Part shown: positions 1 to 8,699 of the stretch, piece after piece
How positions within the stretch are numbered: position 1 is the stretch's first letter
How the letters are laid out: every line of letters begins with the position of its first letter
Source: Bradyrhizobium sp.
Lineage (GTDB): Bacteria; Pseudomonadota; Alphaproteobacteria; Rhizobiales; Beijerinckiaceae
Direction: 5' to 3'
Length of the DNA: 64,000 bases
NCBI GenBank assembly: GCA_004799435.1
Contig: SSMV01000120.1
Span: 1-64,000 of the forward strand
Made by a program: the position numbers and the translations under genes
The notes under the pieces: model-generated
Told to the model about the DNA's origin: nothing
The model's database searches: none
Seen by the model: the letters and a program-made list of their open reading frames with translations, nothing else

Positions 1-758
1 TCTCGATGATCAAGCGGCTGGGCAAGAACCCGGCCTTCCTGACGCCCGATCGCGCGGCGATGACGATGGGCAAGGATTTTCTTGCCGCCTATTCGCTGCT
101 GCTGATCAAGACCTGTCACAGGCGCGGCGCCTTCGCGATGGGCGGCATGGCGGCGCAGATCCCGATCAAGGGCGATCCGGCGGCCAATGAAGCCGCCTTC
201 GCCAAGGTGCGCGCCGACAAGGAGCGCGAGGCCGGCAATGGCCATGACGGCACCTGGGTCGCTCATCCCGATCTCGTGCCGGTGGCGCAGGACGTGTTCG
301 ACCGGCTGATGCCGGCGGCGAACCAGCTTTCGGTGGCGCGCACGGACGTGAACATCGCGCAGCGCGACTTGTTGAAAATCCACGAGGGGCCGCGCAGCGA
401 AGCGGGCTTGCGCGAGAACATTCGCGTCGGCGTGCAATATCTGGAGGCCTGGCTGCGCGGCCGCGGCGCCGTGCCGCTTTATAATCTGATGGAAGACGCG
501 GCGACCGCGGAAATCTCGCGCGCCCAGATTTGGCAATGGCTGCACTTGAAAGCCAAGCTCGACGACGGCCGCGTTGTGACGCCGGATTTGTTCAAGACGA
601 TCTTCGCCGATGAAATGGCCAAGCTGCGCGCCGCGCTGGGGCCTGCCGTCTTCGACAAGGGCCGCTTCGCGCAAGCCACAAAACTCTTCGAGGACATGTC
701 CCTCGCGCCAACCTTCGAGGAATTTCTGACGCTGCCGGCCTATCGGATGATCGATTGA
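1..758 (+). CDS. Malate synthase, C-terminal part (truncated by window start)
   Basis: This is the C-terminal roughly 250 residues of malate synthase, which condenses glyoxylate with acetyl-CoA to give malate in the cytoplasm (glyoxylate bypass or glyoxylate assimilation). The reading frame is open to the left edge, so the start and the N-terminal half of the TIM barrel are missing. Recognisable family segments are GAFAMGGMAAQIP, the acetyl-CoA side motif DGTWVAHPDLVP and the C-terminal helical block containing GLRENIRVGVQYLEAWLRG. These fit the A-type (aceB) form better than the long G-type. The frame ends in TGA at 756-758. A 46-base gap separates it from the convergent SnoaL-like gene. Family assignment is confident; the exact isoform is inferred. 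Confidence 0.93.
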   Translation, partial: SMIKRLGKNPAFLTPDRAAMTMGKDFLAAYSLLLIKTCHRRGAFAMGGMAAQIPIKGDPAANEAAFAKVRADKEREAGNGHDGTWVAHPDLVPVAQDVFDRLMPAANQLSVARTDVNIAQRDLLKIHEGPRSEAGLRENIRVGVQYLEAWLRGRGAVPLYNLMEDAATAEISRAQIWQWLHLKAKLDDGRVVTPDLFKTIFADEMAKLRAALGPAVFDKGRFAQATKLFEDMSLAPTFEEFLTLPAYRMID

Positions 759-804
759 TTCGATCGCGCTGACCAATTCCGTCATAGCCGGGCCCCACCG
801 CAGG

Positions 805-1173
805 TCAGGACTCGACAAACAAATAGTCCGCTAGAATTTTGCCGCTCGCATCGCGTGTTAGAAAGCCGACTCCAGCCGACAGGACTTCGTCGGTGTCGCG
901 CTTCGCCAGATCCCATCGGAATTTTACGACGCCGGGCAAGACTTGCACCGCGGTCGGCGGCCGGAACCACCCGCCCCCCTCGACCACGTTGCGTTGGTGC
1001 GAAGCGGACACCCTCGCTTCCAATGCGTCGTGCCCGCCAACGTCGTGCGCGCCCATATAGTGCCGGCCATTCGCCGCCCACAATGTTTCGACTGCTTGGC
1101 GACGCCGCGCGGAGTCCCGTTCGTTCCAAATATTGACGAATCCCTCCACAAGCGATTCGGCGCTGTCCGTCAT
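805..1173 (-). CDS. SnoaL/NTF2-like small protein
   Basis: This 122-residue soluble protein has the alpha+beta cone fold pattern of the SnoaL/NTF2-like superfamily. An N-terminal helix with FVNIWNERD leads into a loop with ANGRHYMG, and the strands end in VVKFRWDLAKRD and GVGFLTRDASGKI. Family members range from polyketide cyclases and dehydratases to ligand-binding proteins, so the substrate cannot be read from the sequence. It lies 21 bases downstream of the oxidoreductase gene on the same strand and is almost certainly co-transcribed with it. That placement suggests a helper in metabolism or detoxification of the same small molecule, under the adjacent TetR regulator. Confidence 0.8.
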   Translation of the reverse strand: MTDSAESLVEGFVNIWNERDSARRRQAVETLWAANGRHYMGAHDVGGHDALEARVSASHQRNVVEGGGWFRPPTAVQVLPGVVKFRWDLAKRDTDEVLSAGVGFLTRDASGKILADYLFVES

Positions 1174-1194
1174 GGCTATGCTCCAATATCTGGG

Positions 1195-2241
1195 TCAAGC
1201 GGCGCGCGCCCCGTATTGCGTCGCGTTCATATTGGTCGTCGAATCCGAAATCACGACCTTGCCGACATGGCGCTTTTCTTCGAAATGCTTATAGGCCTCG
1301 ATAGCGTCGTCGAAGGCGAATATCCGATCGATCGCCGGTCTCAATTCGTGCAACTCGATGGCGCGGTTCATCTCCTCGAAGGTCGCTCTGCTGCCTACAA
1401 ATAGGCGCCGCAGCGTGACAAGGCCGCGCAGCGCCGCCGCCTCGATGCTCCCGTGAGGCAACGCCAATACAAGCGCGACCTCGGCGTTCCATGCGCAGCT
1501 CGCTAGCGATTTCGGCAACGTATTGACGCCGCCAGTCTCGATGACGTGATCAACGCCTCGTCCGCCGGTCAGCTCACGCAGCTTCGACGGCCAGTCCGGA
1601 CATTCATCTGAGACGATCACGGCGTCGGCGCCCAAGCGATTCAGGACGGCGGCTTTTGATTCTGTCGATGTGATCGACAGAACGCGCGCGCCGAATAGTT
1701 TCGCAAATTGGACGGCGAATAAGGCTACGCCGCCTGTGCCGATCGTCAGCACCGTCTGCCCAGGAGTCGGCTTGCGACCTCCCGCTATGGCAGACCAGGC
1801 GGTCACGGCCGCGCATGGCAAGGTCGCGCCTTCCTCAAACGTGAGATGGCTTGGTAGGCGAACCAAAGCCTCTTCGTCGGCGAGCGCGAAGTCCGCCAGC
1901 ATGCCGTCGCGCGTGCAGCCGAACTGCTCCATTGCGGCCTCAATTTCGAGAAGGCCGCTGCGCCAACGCGGAAAATATGTCGCCGCAACCCTATCGCCGA
2001 TTTTAACCCGAGTGACCTCCGCGCCGATCGCAACGACGTCCCCCGCTCCATCGCTCAATGGCGTCACATCGGGCGCTCCAGGAAGTGGGTATTGCCTTTT
2101 GAGGATGAGAAGGTCGCGATAGTTGATTGCGCGCGCGTGCACTCGAACGACAACCTCCCGCGGCGCCGGAATCGGCTCCGGGAGATCCCGCCGCGCCAAG
2201 CCTCCGAGGCCGCCATATTCTTGAATTTGGTACGCTCTCAT
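1195..2241 (-). CDS. Zinc-independent MDR-family NAD(P)-dependent alcohol dehydrogenase/quinone oxidoreductase-like protein
   Basis: This is a 348-residue medium-chain dehydrogenase/reductase. The GroES-like half runs through AINYRDLLILKRQYP and GDRVAATYFPRW. The Rossmann half has the nucleotide loop TIGTGGVALFAVQFAKLFGA. The catalytic-zinc Cys and the structural-zinc Cys cluster are absent, so a zinc-free quinone-reductase-like or enoyl-reductase-like reaction on an aldehyde, ketone or quinone is more likely than classical alcohol oxidation. I placed the start at the ATG of MRAYQIQEYG (2239-2241), where family homology begins, rather than 27 codons upstream inside the regulatory palindromes. 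It forms an operon with the SnoaL-like gene and is divergent from a TetR gene, the usual layout for an inducible stress or detoxification module. Confidence 0.88.
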   Translation of the reverse strand: MRAYQIQEYGGLGGLARRDLPEPIPAPREVVVRVHARAINYRDLLILKRQYPLPGAPDVTPLSDGAGDVVAIGAEVTRVKIGDRVAATYFPRWRSGLLEIEAAMEQFGCTRDGMLADFALADEEALVRLPSHLTFEEGATLPCAAVTAWSAIAGGRKPTPGQTVLTIGTGGVALFAVQFAKLFGARVLSITSTESKAAVLNRLGADAVIVSDECPDWPSKLRELTGGRGVDHVIETGGVNTLPKSLASCAWNAEVALVLALPHGSIEAAALRGLVTLRRLFVGSRATFEEMNRAIELHELRPAIDRIFAFDDAIEAYKHFEEKRHVGKVVISDSTTNMNATQYGARAA

Positions 2242-2292
2242 GCCATCCCGCCCATCGATCTGCGCCCCCAGATTTGCTGGCTTGCAGTTATG

Positions 2293-2335
2293 TGCGGTAC
2301 CGCATAAAATCGAAGGCGTCAATGGATTTTATGCG
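2293..2335. promoter_or_regulatory. Two overlapping inverted repeats: probable TetR operator region
   Basis: The 96-base divergent gap carries a perfect 12-bp palindrome, TGCGGTACCGCA, at 2293-2304. It also carries a perfect 11-bp inverted repeat, CGCATAAAATC at 2301-2311 and GATTTTATGCG at 2325-2335, with a 13-base spacer. The right arm ends two bases before the TetR start codon at 2338. Such symmetry between a TetR gene and its divergent target is typical of an autoregulated operator. The binding role is inferred. Confidence 0.65.
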
Positions 2336-2337
2336 AC

Positions 2338-3021
2338 ATGGAACATAATGATGCTGCCGCGCCGCCCAGCAAGCGTTTGGGCAGGCCCCGCAAATATGAC
2401 CCCGATCAGGCGCTGAATCGGGCCGCCGAGCTTTTCTGGCGAAGCGGTTATTCGGCCGTTTCGCTCGACGATATCGCGCGTGCGACCGGAATGAACCGGC
2501 CTAGCCTTGCCGCTGCGTTCGGCGACAAGCAGGTCATTTATTTGCGAACGCTCGCGCGCTATCGCGATGCGTCGCGCAGCCAAGCGCTGCGGCTGCTCTC
2601 CGACAGCAAGACCCTACGCGACTTCTTGCGGCGTTTTTACGCCGCGGCGATCGACGTCTATCTCGCTGGCGAAGTCGCGGCGCTGGGTTGCTACTCAATT
2701 GGAACGGCGGCGACGCAGGCGGTGACCGATCCGGAAGTGCGGAGCTTTCTCGCCAGCAGCATCGACGACACGGACGCGTTCCTGGCGGCGTTGTTTCGCT
2801 CGGCCGAGAAGCATGGAGAGCCGCGCTCGTCTTTGAGCGCAAAGGGGCGCGCGCGCATCGCAACCGCGACTTTGCACAGCTTGGCGATTCGCGCTCGATC
2901 CGGCGCCACGCGTAGCGACTTGTGCGAAATCGCAAATTCGGCGGTTGAGCTGCTCTGCCCGCGCGGCGCCAAATTTGAGCTGCCGGTTCGCGTCCGCCAG
3001 GGCTCCTTTCGCGAGCGCTAG
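2338..3021 (+). CDS. TetR/AcrR-family transcriptional regulator
   Basis: This is a 227-residue regulator. An N-terminal basic tail (KRLGRPRKYD) precedes the TetR helix-turn-helix, visible at about residues 20-65 with ALNRAAELFWRSGYSAVSLDDIARATGMNRPSLAAAFGDK. The rest is a helical ligand-binding and dimerisation domain with LGCYSIGTAA, like the TetR_C domains of regulators for small electrophiles or aromatics. The gene is divergent from the oxidoreductase/SnoaL operon, with palindromes covering the gap and abutting its own start, so it probably represses both itself and that operon. The inducer is unknown. No strong Shine-Dalgarno is seen; the start rests on homology and lack of a better in-frame ATG. 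Confidence 0.9.
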   Translation: MEHNDAAAPPSKRLGRPRKYDPDQALNRAAELFWRSGYSAVSLDDIARATGMNRPSLAAAFGDKQVIYLRTLARYRDASRSQALRLLSDSKTLRDFLRRFYAAAIDVYLAGEVAALGCYSIGTAATQAVTDPEVRSFLASSIDDTDAFLAALFRSAEKHGEPRSSLSAKGRARIATATLHSLAIRARSGATRSDLCEIANSAVELLCPRGAKFELPVRVRQGSFRER

Positions 3022-3144
3022 AGATCCGGACCGATAAGAGCATTGGCATGGGCAGAGGATTGTGATTCACAGCTTCCGAGAAGAAGGCGCAGATGGATCG
3101 CGATTGACGCGTCTGGCGGCGCTTGAGTGTAAGATCAGAGGCCA

Positions 3145-3915
3145 ATGATTCTCTCCCCCTCAGGCGATCTCGCCTTTTTCCTCACCGCAATTCCGGCGGT
3201 GATCCTGCTCGGCCTGTCCAAGGGCGGCTTCTCCGGCCTGAGCTCGCTGGCGATGCCGCTGATGGCGCTCGCTGTGTCGCCGGTCAAAGCGGCGGCGATC
3301 GTGCTGCCGATCCTGATCGTGCAGGACTGGGTCAGCGTCTGGGCTTTCCGCCGCGATTTCGATCTGCGCAATCTGGCGATCCTCATTCCCGGCGCGGCGG
3401 TCGGCGTCGCGGCGGGCTGGCTGCTCGCGGCGCGGGTCGACGAACAGGCGGTGCGCCTCGCCGTCGGCCTGATCTCGGTCGGCTTTGTCGTCTTCATGAT
3501 CGTGCGCGACCGGCTCGCCGGCGCCGAGCCGACGCGGGCCAATGTCGCGCCGGGCCTCTTCTGGGGCGCGATCGCCGGCTTCACCAGTTTCGTCAGCCAC
3601 GCCGGCGCGCCGCCGATGATGGTCTATGTGCTGCCGCAGCGCTTAGCGCCGCGCATTTTCGCCGGGACCTCGGCCTTTCTCTTCGCCGCGATCAACCTGC
3701 TCAAGGTCGGACCCTATTTCCTGCTCGGCCAGTTCAGCCCGGAAAATCTGACCGCTTCCGCCTGGCTGCTGCCGGTCGCTGTCGCCTCGACCTTCGCCGG
3801 CGTCTGGCTGGTCAGGCGCGTCTCAAGCGAGCGTTTCTATCTCGCCGTGCTGATCCTCACCTTCGTCATCGGGGTGAAGTTGATCTGGGACGGCGCGACG
3901 GGCTTGCTGGCGTAG
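3145..3915 (+). CDS. TSUP (TauE/SafE) family membrane transporter
   Basis: This 256-residue integral membrane protein has about eight hydrophobic segments in the two-repeat arrangement of the TauE/SafE family. The repeat signatures are LLGLSKGGFSGLSSLAMPLMAL near the N-terminus and WGAIAGFTSFVSHAGAPPMMVY in the second half. Family members export sulfite, sulfoacetate or other organosulfur anions across the inner membrane. The substrate here cannot be assigned because no sulfur-metabolism gene adjoins it. A GAGG ribosome-binding sequence lies just before the ATG. Length matches the family, and a short gap leads to the GtrA-like gene on the same strand. Confidence 0.92.
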   Translation: MILSPSGDLAFFLTAIPAVILLGLSKGGFSGLSSLAMPLMALAVSPVKAAAIVLPILIVQDWVSVWAFRRDFDLRNLAILIPGAAVGVAAGWLLAARVDEQAVRLAVGLISVGFVVFMIVRDRLAGAEPTRANVAPGLFWGAIAGFTSFVSHAGAPPMMVYVLPQRLAPRIFAGTSAFLFAAINLLKVGPYFLLGQFSPENLTASAWLLPVAVASTFAGVWLVRRVSSERFYLAVLILTFVIGVKLIWDGATGLLA

Positions 3916-3965
3916 GGCAAAGTTAACCGCCCCGGCGCATGGAGACGGGGCGAGAGGCGAGAGCG

Positions 3966-4406
3966 ATGAGCGCAGGCGGCGGCGAGGCGATCGAAAAGGG
4001 CGACCGGCTGCATCGGCAGATCCCGCTCTTCGCGGCGATCGGCCTGTTCGGCTATGTCGTCGACGCTTCGATCACCTATCTGGGCGCCAAATATCTCGGC
4101 CTGTCGCCCGAGATCGCCCGCCCGCCGGGCTTCGCCATTGCGACCATCGTCAATTTCGCCCTCAACCGGGCGCTGACCTTCCGCCATGTCGACGCGCCGC
4201 TGCTGCGCGCTTTCCTGCGCTATTGCCTGGTCGCTTCGGCGGGGCTGGTCGTGAATTACGGCGTCTATTCGCTCTGCGTCGCGCTGTCGCCGCTGGTCGG
4301 CGTCGCGGTGACGCCGGGTCTGTTGCCGCTGTTTGTGGCGGCCGGCAGCGGCGTCGCCATGGTCGTCACCTTTGCCGGCTTCCGCTGGTTCGCCTTCCGC
4401 CGCTGA
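3966..4406 (+). CDS. GtrA-like membrane protein
   Basis: This is a small four-helix membrane protein of the GtrA family. The first helix follows HRQIPLFAAIGLFGYVVDASITY, and the family's central FALNRALTFR segment and C-terminal FRWFAFRR are present. GtrA proteins are thought to flip or hand over undecaprenyl-phosphate-linked sugars during surface polysaccharide modification. The ATG at 3966 follows a purine-rich GAGAGGCGAGAG stretch and gives 146 residues. An upstream in-frame ATG at 3939 would add nine polar residues but has no ribosome-binding site. The gene stands 67 bases upstream of an acyl-CoA ligase with no obvious functional link, and no glycosyltransferase partner is adjacent. Confidence 0.88.
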   Translation: MSAGGGEAIEKGDRLHRQIPLFAAIGLFGYVVDASITYLGAKYLGLSPEIARPPGFAIATIVNFALNRALTFRHVDAPLLRAFLRYCLVASAGLVVNYGVYSLCVALSPLVGVAVTPGLLPLFVAAGSGVAMVVTFAGFRWFAFRR

Positions 4407-4473
4407 CCGGACGCCTCTCGCTTCGGCGCGCGTCCCGGTTATGATGGCCTGACGCCGCACCGGAGCGCCGGCC

Positions 4474-6114
4474 ATGACGACCTCGTCCTACGACCAGGAT
4501 CTCGATCGCAATCCCGCCAATTTCCAGCCGCTGACGCCGTTGAGCCTGCTCGAGCGGGCGGCGCAGGTCTTCCCCGACCGGCTGGCGATCGTCCATGGTC
4601 CGCTAAGGCGCAATTATCGCGAATTCTACGCCCGCTCGCGTCGCCTCGCCTCCGCGCTGGCCAAACGCGGCTTCAGGCGTGGCGACACGGTTTCCGTCAT
4701 GCTCGCCAATACGCCGGCGATGCTCGAATGCCACTATGGCGTGCCAATGTCGGGCGCGGTGCTCAACACGCTCAACACCCGCCTCGACGCACCAGCGCTC
4801 GCCTTCATGCTCGACCATGGCGAGGCCAAGGGGGTAATCGTCGATCGCGAATTCTCCGCCGTCATCGCCGCCGCGCTGAAGCTCGCCAAGGCCCGTCCGC
4901 TGATCGTCGATTACGACGACCCCGAATATGACGGCGCCGGCGAGCGGCTTGGCGGCCTCGACTATGAGGCGCTGCTCGCCGAGGGCGACGCGGATTTCGA
5001 GTGGATCAGGCCGCGCGACGAATGGGACGCGATTTCGCTCAACTACACCTCAGGCACCACCGGCGACCCCAAGGGCGTCGTCTATCATCATCGCGGCGCC
5101 AATCTGCTGGCGGTCGGCAATGTCGTGACGGCCGATATGGGCCGTCATCCGGTCTATCTCTGGACGCTGCCGATGTTTCATTGCAACGGTTGGTGTTTCC
5201 CCTGGTCGATCAGCGTCAAGGCGGGCGTGCATATCTGTCTGCGCCAGGTGCGCGCCAAGGCGATGTACGATCTGATCGCCGAGCATGGCGTCACGCATCT
5301 CTGCGGCGCGCCGATTGTCATGTCGGTTCTGCTCAATGCGCGCCCCGAGGAGCGCCGCCCCCTGCCCCATGTCATGCGCTTCTTCACCGCCGCCGCGCCG
5401 CCGCCCGCCGCCGTGTTGGCGGCGATGCGCGAAGCCGGTTTCGAGGTGACGCATCTCTATGGGCTCACCGAGACTTACGGCCCGTCGGTGGTCAACGACT
5501 GGCGCGAAGAGTGGAACGCGCTCGAACCCGCCGCACAGGCGGCGCTGAAATCGCGCCAGGGCGTTCGCTATCACGCGCTCGAAGGGCTCGACGTCATCGA
5601 TCCCGAAACGCTGGCCAGCGTGCCGGCGGATGGCGAGACGATGGGCGAGGTGATGTTTCGCGGCAATGTCGTAATGAAGGGCTATCTGAAAAACAAAAGC
5701 TCGACCGACAAGGCCTTCGAGGGCGGCTGGTTTCACTCGGGCGACCTCGCAGTGAAACATCCTGATGGCTATGTTCAGCTCAAGGATCGCTCCAAGGACA
5801 TCATCATCTCGGGCGGCGAGAACATCTCCTCGATCGAGGTCGAGGACGCGTTGTTCCAGCACCCTGGCGTCCAGCTCGCCGCCGTGGTGGCGGCGCCCGA
5901 CGACAAATGGGGCGAGACGCCCTGCGCCTTCGTCGAGATGAAGCCCGGCCAGAGCGCCACCGAGAGCGAGTTGATCGCCTGGTGTCGCGCGCGGCTCGCC
6001 CATTACAAATGCCCGCGCCGGGTCATCTTCGCCGAAATCCCCAAGACCTCGACCGGCAAGGTGCAGAAATTCGCCTTGCGCAAGCTCGCCGTCGCCGCCG
6101 GCGCCTCGCCGTGA
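4474..6114 (+). CDS. Acyl-CoA synthetase (AMP-forming, fatty-acyl-CoA ligase family)
   Basis: This 546-residue ANL-superfamily enzyme activates a carboxylic acid to its CoA thioester through an acyl-adenylate. The P-loop YTSGTTGDPKG is at about residues 191-201. The A5 motif HLYGLTETYGP and the adenylate-binding GGWFHSGDLAVKHPDGYVQLKDRSKDIIISGGENISS follow in order. The C-terminal catalytic lysine is in PKTSTGKVQKF. The pattern, with the MFHCNGWCFPW substrate-pocket segment, resembles medium-chain and methylmercaptopropionate-type ligases, but the substrate is not determined by sequence alone. Its stop overlaps the GTG start of the CHAD gene by four bases, indicating translational coupling. 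Confidence 0.93.
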   Translation: MTTSSYDQDLDRNPANFQPLTPLSLLERAAQVFPDRLAIVHGPLRRNYREFYARSRRLASALAKRGFRRGDTVSVMLANTPAMLECHYGVPMSGAVLNTLNTRLDAPALAFMLDHGEAKGVIVDREFSAVIAAALKLAKARPLIVDYDDPEYDGAGERLGGLDYEALLAEGDADFEWIRPRDEWDAISLNYTSGTTGDPKGVVYHHRGANLLAVGNVVTADMGRHPVYLWTLPMFHCNGWCFPWSISVKAGVHICLRQVRAKAMYDLIAEHGVTHLCGAPIVMSVLLNARPEERRPLPHVMRFFTAAAPPPAAVLAAMREAGFEVTHLYGLTETYGPSVVNDWREEWNALEPAAQAALKSRQGVRYHALEGLDVIDPETLASVPADGETMGEVMFRGNVVMKGYLKNKSSTDKAFEGGWFHSGDLAVKHPDGYVQLKDRSKDIIISGGENISSIEVEDALFQHPGVQLAAVVAAPDDKWGETPCAFVEMKPGQSATESELIAWCRARLAHYKCPRRVIFAEIPKTSTGKVQKFALRKLAVAAGASP

Positions 6115-7013
6115 AGCCTGCCCGTCCCTCGCCATGGCCGGCCCATTGCCGCGCCGCGCTCGCTGAGGCGATTGGGCTTGCAGCGCGGCAGTTTCCGCGC
6201 CCCGGCGAAGACGAGGCGACGCGCGTTCACGACCTGCGCAAGACGCTGAAAGGCGCGGCGGGGCTGGCGCGCCTCTTTACCGAACTGGTCGGGCCGCCGG
6301 CCTATGCGGCGCTCACCACCATCGACGGGGCGCGCAAGGCGGTCGGGCTGGCCCGCGACCTCGACGTCGCGCCCAAAGTGCTGGTGAAGCTCGATGCGCC
6401 GGCTGCGATCCAAGCGGCCCTGCTCGCCGCGATCGCCGGCGAGCGCGAGAGCGCGCGGCGCGCCCATGGCGCGATCGACGCCGCCGGCTTCGCCGCCGAA
6501 CTCGCCGCGCTCGCCCAAGAGGTCGCTGCCTGGGACGTCGATCAGGCGGGCGCCGGACCGCTGCTGGCGGCGGCGCGCAACGCCTATCGCGCGGCCAAGA
6601 AGCGCGGCGAAGCGGCCTTCGCCAGCCGCGAAGCCGACGCGCTTCATGCGTTTCGCGGCAAGGTCGTCGATCTCGCCTTCCAGCTTTCGGCCTTCGAACC
6701 GGCCTGGCCGGCCATGACGCGCGCCTGGGCGGGCGAGCTGCATCGTCTGCGCGGCGCGCTCGGCGATCATAACGATCTCACGGTACTCGCCGAATTTGCC
6801 CGCTCGCGCCCCGAACTGCCGCCGGCCGAAGCCGAGGCGATTCTCAAACTCGTCGCCAAAAAGCAACGGCCGCTGGAGCGACGCGCCGCTCGGCTCTATG
6901 CACGGCTATTCGCCGAGAAGCCCGCTGATTTCGAGCGCCGCCTCGCCGCCTATCTCGATCACCCGCGTCTCAAGCCGCGCGTTAAGCTCGTGCGAGCGCC
7001 AGCGCCACCTTAA
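6111..7013 (+). CDS. CHAD-domain protein
   Basis: This is a 300-residue, very Ala/Arg-rich helical protein of the CHAD family (conserved histidine alpha-helical domain). The first repeat has RVHDLRKTLKGAAGLARLF and the second HRLRGALGDHNDLTVLAEFA, with the conserved His and basic residues that bind polyphosphate in studied members. I chose the GTG at 6111 because it overlaps the ligase stop (GTGA) and is followed at once by family sequence. A longer frame reaching back to 5907 lies wholly inside the ligase gene and is unlikely. CHAD proteins often associate with polyphosphate granules or accompany CYTH triphosphatases; no CYTH domain is present here. It converges on the LprI-like gene with overlapping stops. 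Confidence 0.9.
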   Translation: MKPARPSPWPAHCRAALAEAIGLAARQFPRPGEDEATRVHDLRKTLKGAAGLARLFTELVGPPAYAALTTIDGARKAVGLARDLDVAPKVLVKLDAPAAIQAALLAAIAGERESARRAHGAIDAAGFAAELAALAQEVAAWDVDQAGAGPLLAAARNAYRAAKKRGEAAFASREADALHAFRGKVVDLAFQLSAFEPAWPAMTRAWAGELHRLRGALGDHNDLTVLAEFARSRPELPPAEAEAILKLVAKKQRPLERRAARLYARLFAEKPADFERRLAAYLDHPRLKPRVKLVRAPAPP

Positions 7014-7423
7014 GGGTAGCGCGCCTTAAGATCGGCGATGCGTTCGGCGTCGCGATCGATGATGCAAGCGAGCCGCGGGTCGCCGCCCTTGGCGCTCATC
7101 CCCGCCTCGAAGGGCGCGACATCCTGACATTCGGCGTCGCGCCAGCTCAGCCATTGCGTCTGGGCGTCGTTGAGCGAGCGTTTCCAGCGCGCCTTCTGGG
7201 CGTTGAGCACGCCGGCGCGCGAATCGATGTTCTTGGCCGCCGCCTCGGCCGCGGCCACGAGATCGCGCTCATAGTGGTCGGAATTGACGCGCAGACAATC
7301 GGCGAGATCGCGCGCGCCAATCTTGCTCGAATCGCAGGCCGCCTGCGACGGGCGCACATCGGCGGCGAGCGCGCTTGGCGCGGCGATCAGGGCGATGAAA
7401 GCGACAATTGCGAAGCGCATCAT
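7010..7423 (-). CDS. Secreted lysozyme-inhibitor LprI-like (DUF1311) protein
   Basis: This 137-residue protein has a clear Sec signal peptide (MMRFAIVAFIALIAAPSALA) and a mature domain with four spaced cysteines. It contains the DUF1311 signature QTQWLSWRDAECQ followed by ACIIDRDAERIADL. Members such as LprI inhibit lysozyme in the periplasm or envelope, though most are uncharacterised. The start at 7421-7423 is supported by a CGGAG ribosome-binding site six to seven bases upstream and by the signal peptide. A frame extension further upstream has no such features. The gene ends tail-to-tail with the CHAD gene (stop codons overlap by two bases). Confidence 0.85.
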   Translation of the reverse strand: MMRFAIVAFIALIAAPSALAADVRPSQAACDSSKIGARDLADCLRVNSDHYERDLVAAAEAAAKNIDSRAGVLNAQKARWKRSLNDAQTQWLSWRDAECQDVAPFEAGMSAKGGDPRLACIIDRDAERIADLKARYP

Positions 7424-7514
7424 GGAAGTCTCCGTGGAACTTATGACCCCATAACGACGAAAGGCGACGATTCGCCTAAGGCGCCGCCCGACAATCGACA
7501 GTTTCATTCCCCTT

Positions 7515-8699
7515 TCAGCCCGGCGGCGGCCGCCGGCGCAGGAAAGCGTCGATCCGCCCCAGCGCCTTGGCGATATTCTCGCGCGAATTGGCGTAGGAAA
7601 TCCGAATGTAACCCTCGCCGTGGACACCGAAATCGGGGCCGCCGATCGTCGCAACGCCGGCGTCATCCAGCAGCGCGGCGGCGAGCGGTTTGGCCTTCCA
7701 ACCCGTCGCCGCGATATTGGGGAAGGCGTAGAAAGCCCCCTTGGGCGTGACCGAGCTGACGCCGGGCAGGCGATTGAGGCCTTCGACGACAAGACCGCGG
7801 CGCGCGTCGAATTCGGCGACCATGGCGCGCGCCGCATCCTGCGGCCCGGTCAAGGCGGCGAGGCCGGCAAACTGGGTCGGGGCATTGACGCAGGAATAGG
7901 AATTGACCGCCAGTTTGCGCGCCGCCTCATAGAGCGTCTTCGGCCAGACCGAATAGCCAAGCCGCCAGCCGGTCATCGCATAGGTCTTCGACCAGCCGTC
8001 GAGCAGGATCAGCCGGTCGCGGATTTCGGGATAGGCGAGCAGCGTGCGATGGCTCAGCCCGTCATAGATCATCTGGCCGTAGATCTCGTCGGAGAGAATG
8101 GCGGCCTCGGGCCAGCGCGCCAGCCCGGCGACGAGCCTGTCGATTTCCGCATGCGGCGTGACGCCGCCGGTCGGATTGGCGGGCGAATTGAGAATGACGA
8201 GCCGCGTCTGCGGCGTCATCAGCGCCAGCGTCTCCTCGGCCGAAAAGGCGAAGCCATTCTCCTCGCGCATCGGGATTGGCACGGGCCGCGCGCCGGTGAA
8301 TTCGATCATCGAGCGATAGATCGGAAAGCCTGGGTCGGGATAGAGAATGTCGACGCCCGGCTCGCCGAACATCAGGATCGCCATATACATGGTGACCTTG
8401 CCGCCGGGCACGACCATCACGAGTTCGGGCGACACCTCGACGCCAAAACGGCGCGCAAGATCGACGGCCACCGCTTCGCGCAGCGGCAGAATGCCGGTCG
8501 CCGCGGTGTAACCATGCTCGCCGTCGCGCAGCGCCTTGATTGCGGCTTCGACGATATGGGGCGGGGTTTTGAAGTCAGGCTGGCCGATGCCGAGATTGAT
8601 GATGTCGCGGCCCTGGCGCTGCAGCTCCGCCGCCTTGGCGAGAACCGCAAAGGCGTTCTCCTCGCCGATGCGCGAAAAAGCGGGGACGGCGTGCGGCAT
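7515..8699 (-). CDS. Class I/II pyridoxal-phosphate-dependent aminotransferase
   Basis: This is a 394-residue fold-type I aminotransferase of the aspartate/aromatic group. It shows LGIGQPDFKTPPHIVEAA near the N-terminus and ILNSPANPTGGV in the cofactor site. The Schiff-base lysine lies in DGWSKTYAMTGWRLGY, and the carboxylate-binding arginine in GYIRISYANSRENI. It transfers an amino group between an amino acid and a 2-oxo acid in the cytoplasm; substrate specificity is not predictable here. The start is the ATG at 8697-8699 (MPHAVPAFSRIGEENAF), where homology begins. The gene stands alone on the minus strand between the LprI-like gene and the divergent dioxygenase. Confidence 0.92.
   Translation of the reverse strand: MPHAVPAFSRIGEENAFAVLAKAAELQRQGRDIINLGIGQPDFKTPPHIVEAAIKALRDGEHGYTAATGILPLREAVAVDLARRFGVEVSPELVMVVPGGKVTMYMAILMFGEPGVDILYPDPGFPIYRSMIEFTGARPVPIPMREENGFAFSAEETLALMTPQTRLVILNSPANPTGGVTPHAEIDRLVAGLARWPEAAILSDEIYGQMIYDGLSHRTLLAYPEIRDRLILLDGWSKTYAMTGWRLGYSVWPKTLYEAARKLAVNSYSCVNAPTQFAGLAALTGPQDAARAMVAEFDARRGLVVEGLNRLPGVSSVTPKGAFYAFPNIAATGWKAKPLAAALLDDAGVATIGGPDFGVHGEGYIRISYANSRENIAKALGRIDAFLRRRPPPG

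Noticed and set aside
6111-7013. A CHAD gene start at 5907 inside the ligase gene
   Set aside because: That extension would overlap the ligase by over 200 bases and reads as Arg-rich shadow sequence; GTG 6111 has the GTGA overlap and homology.
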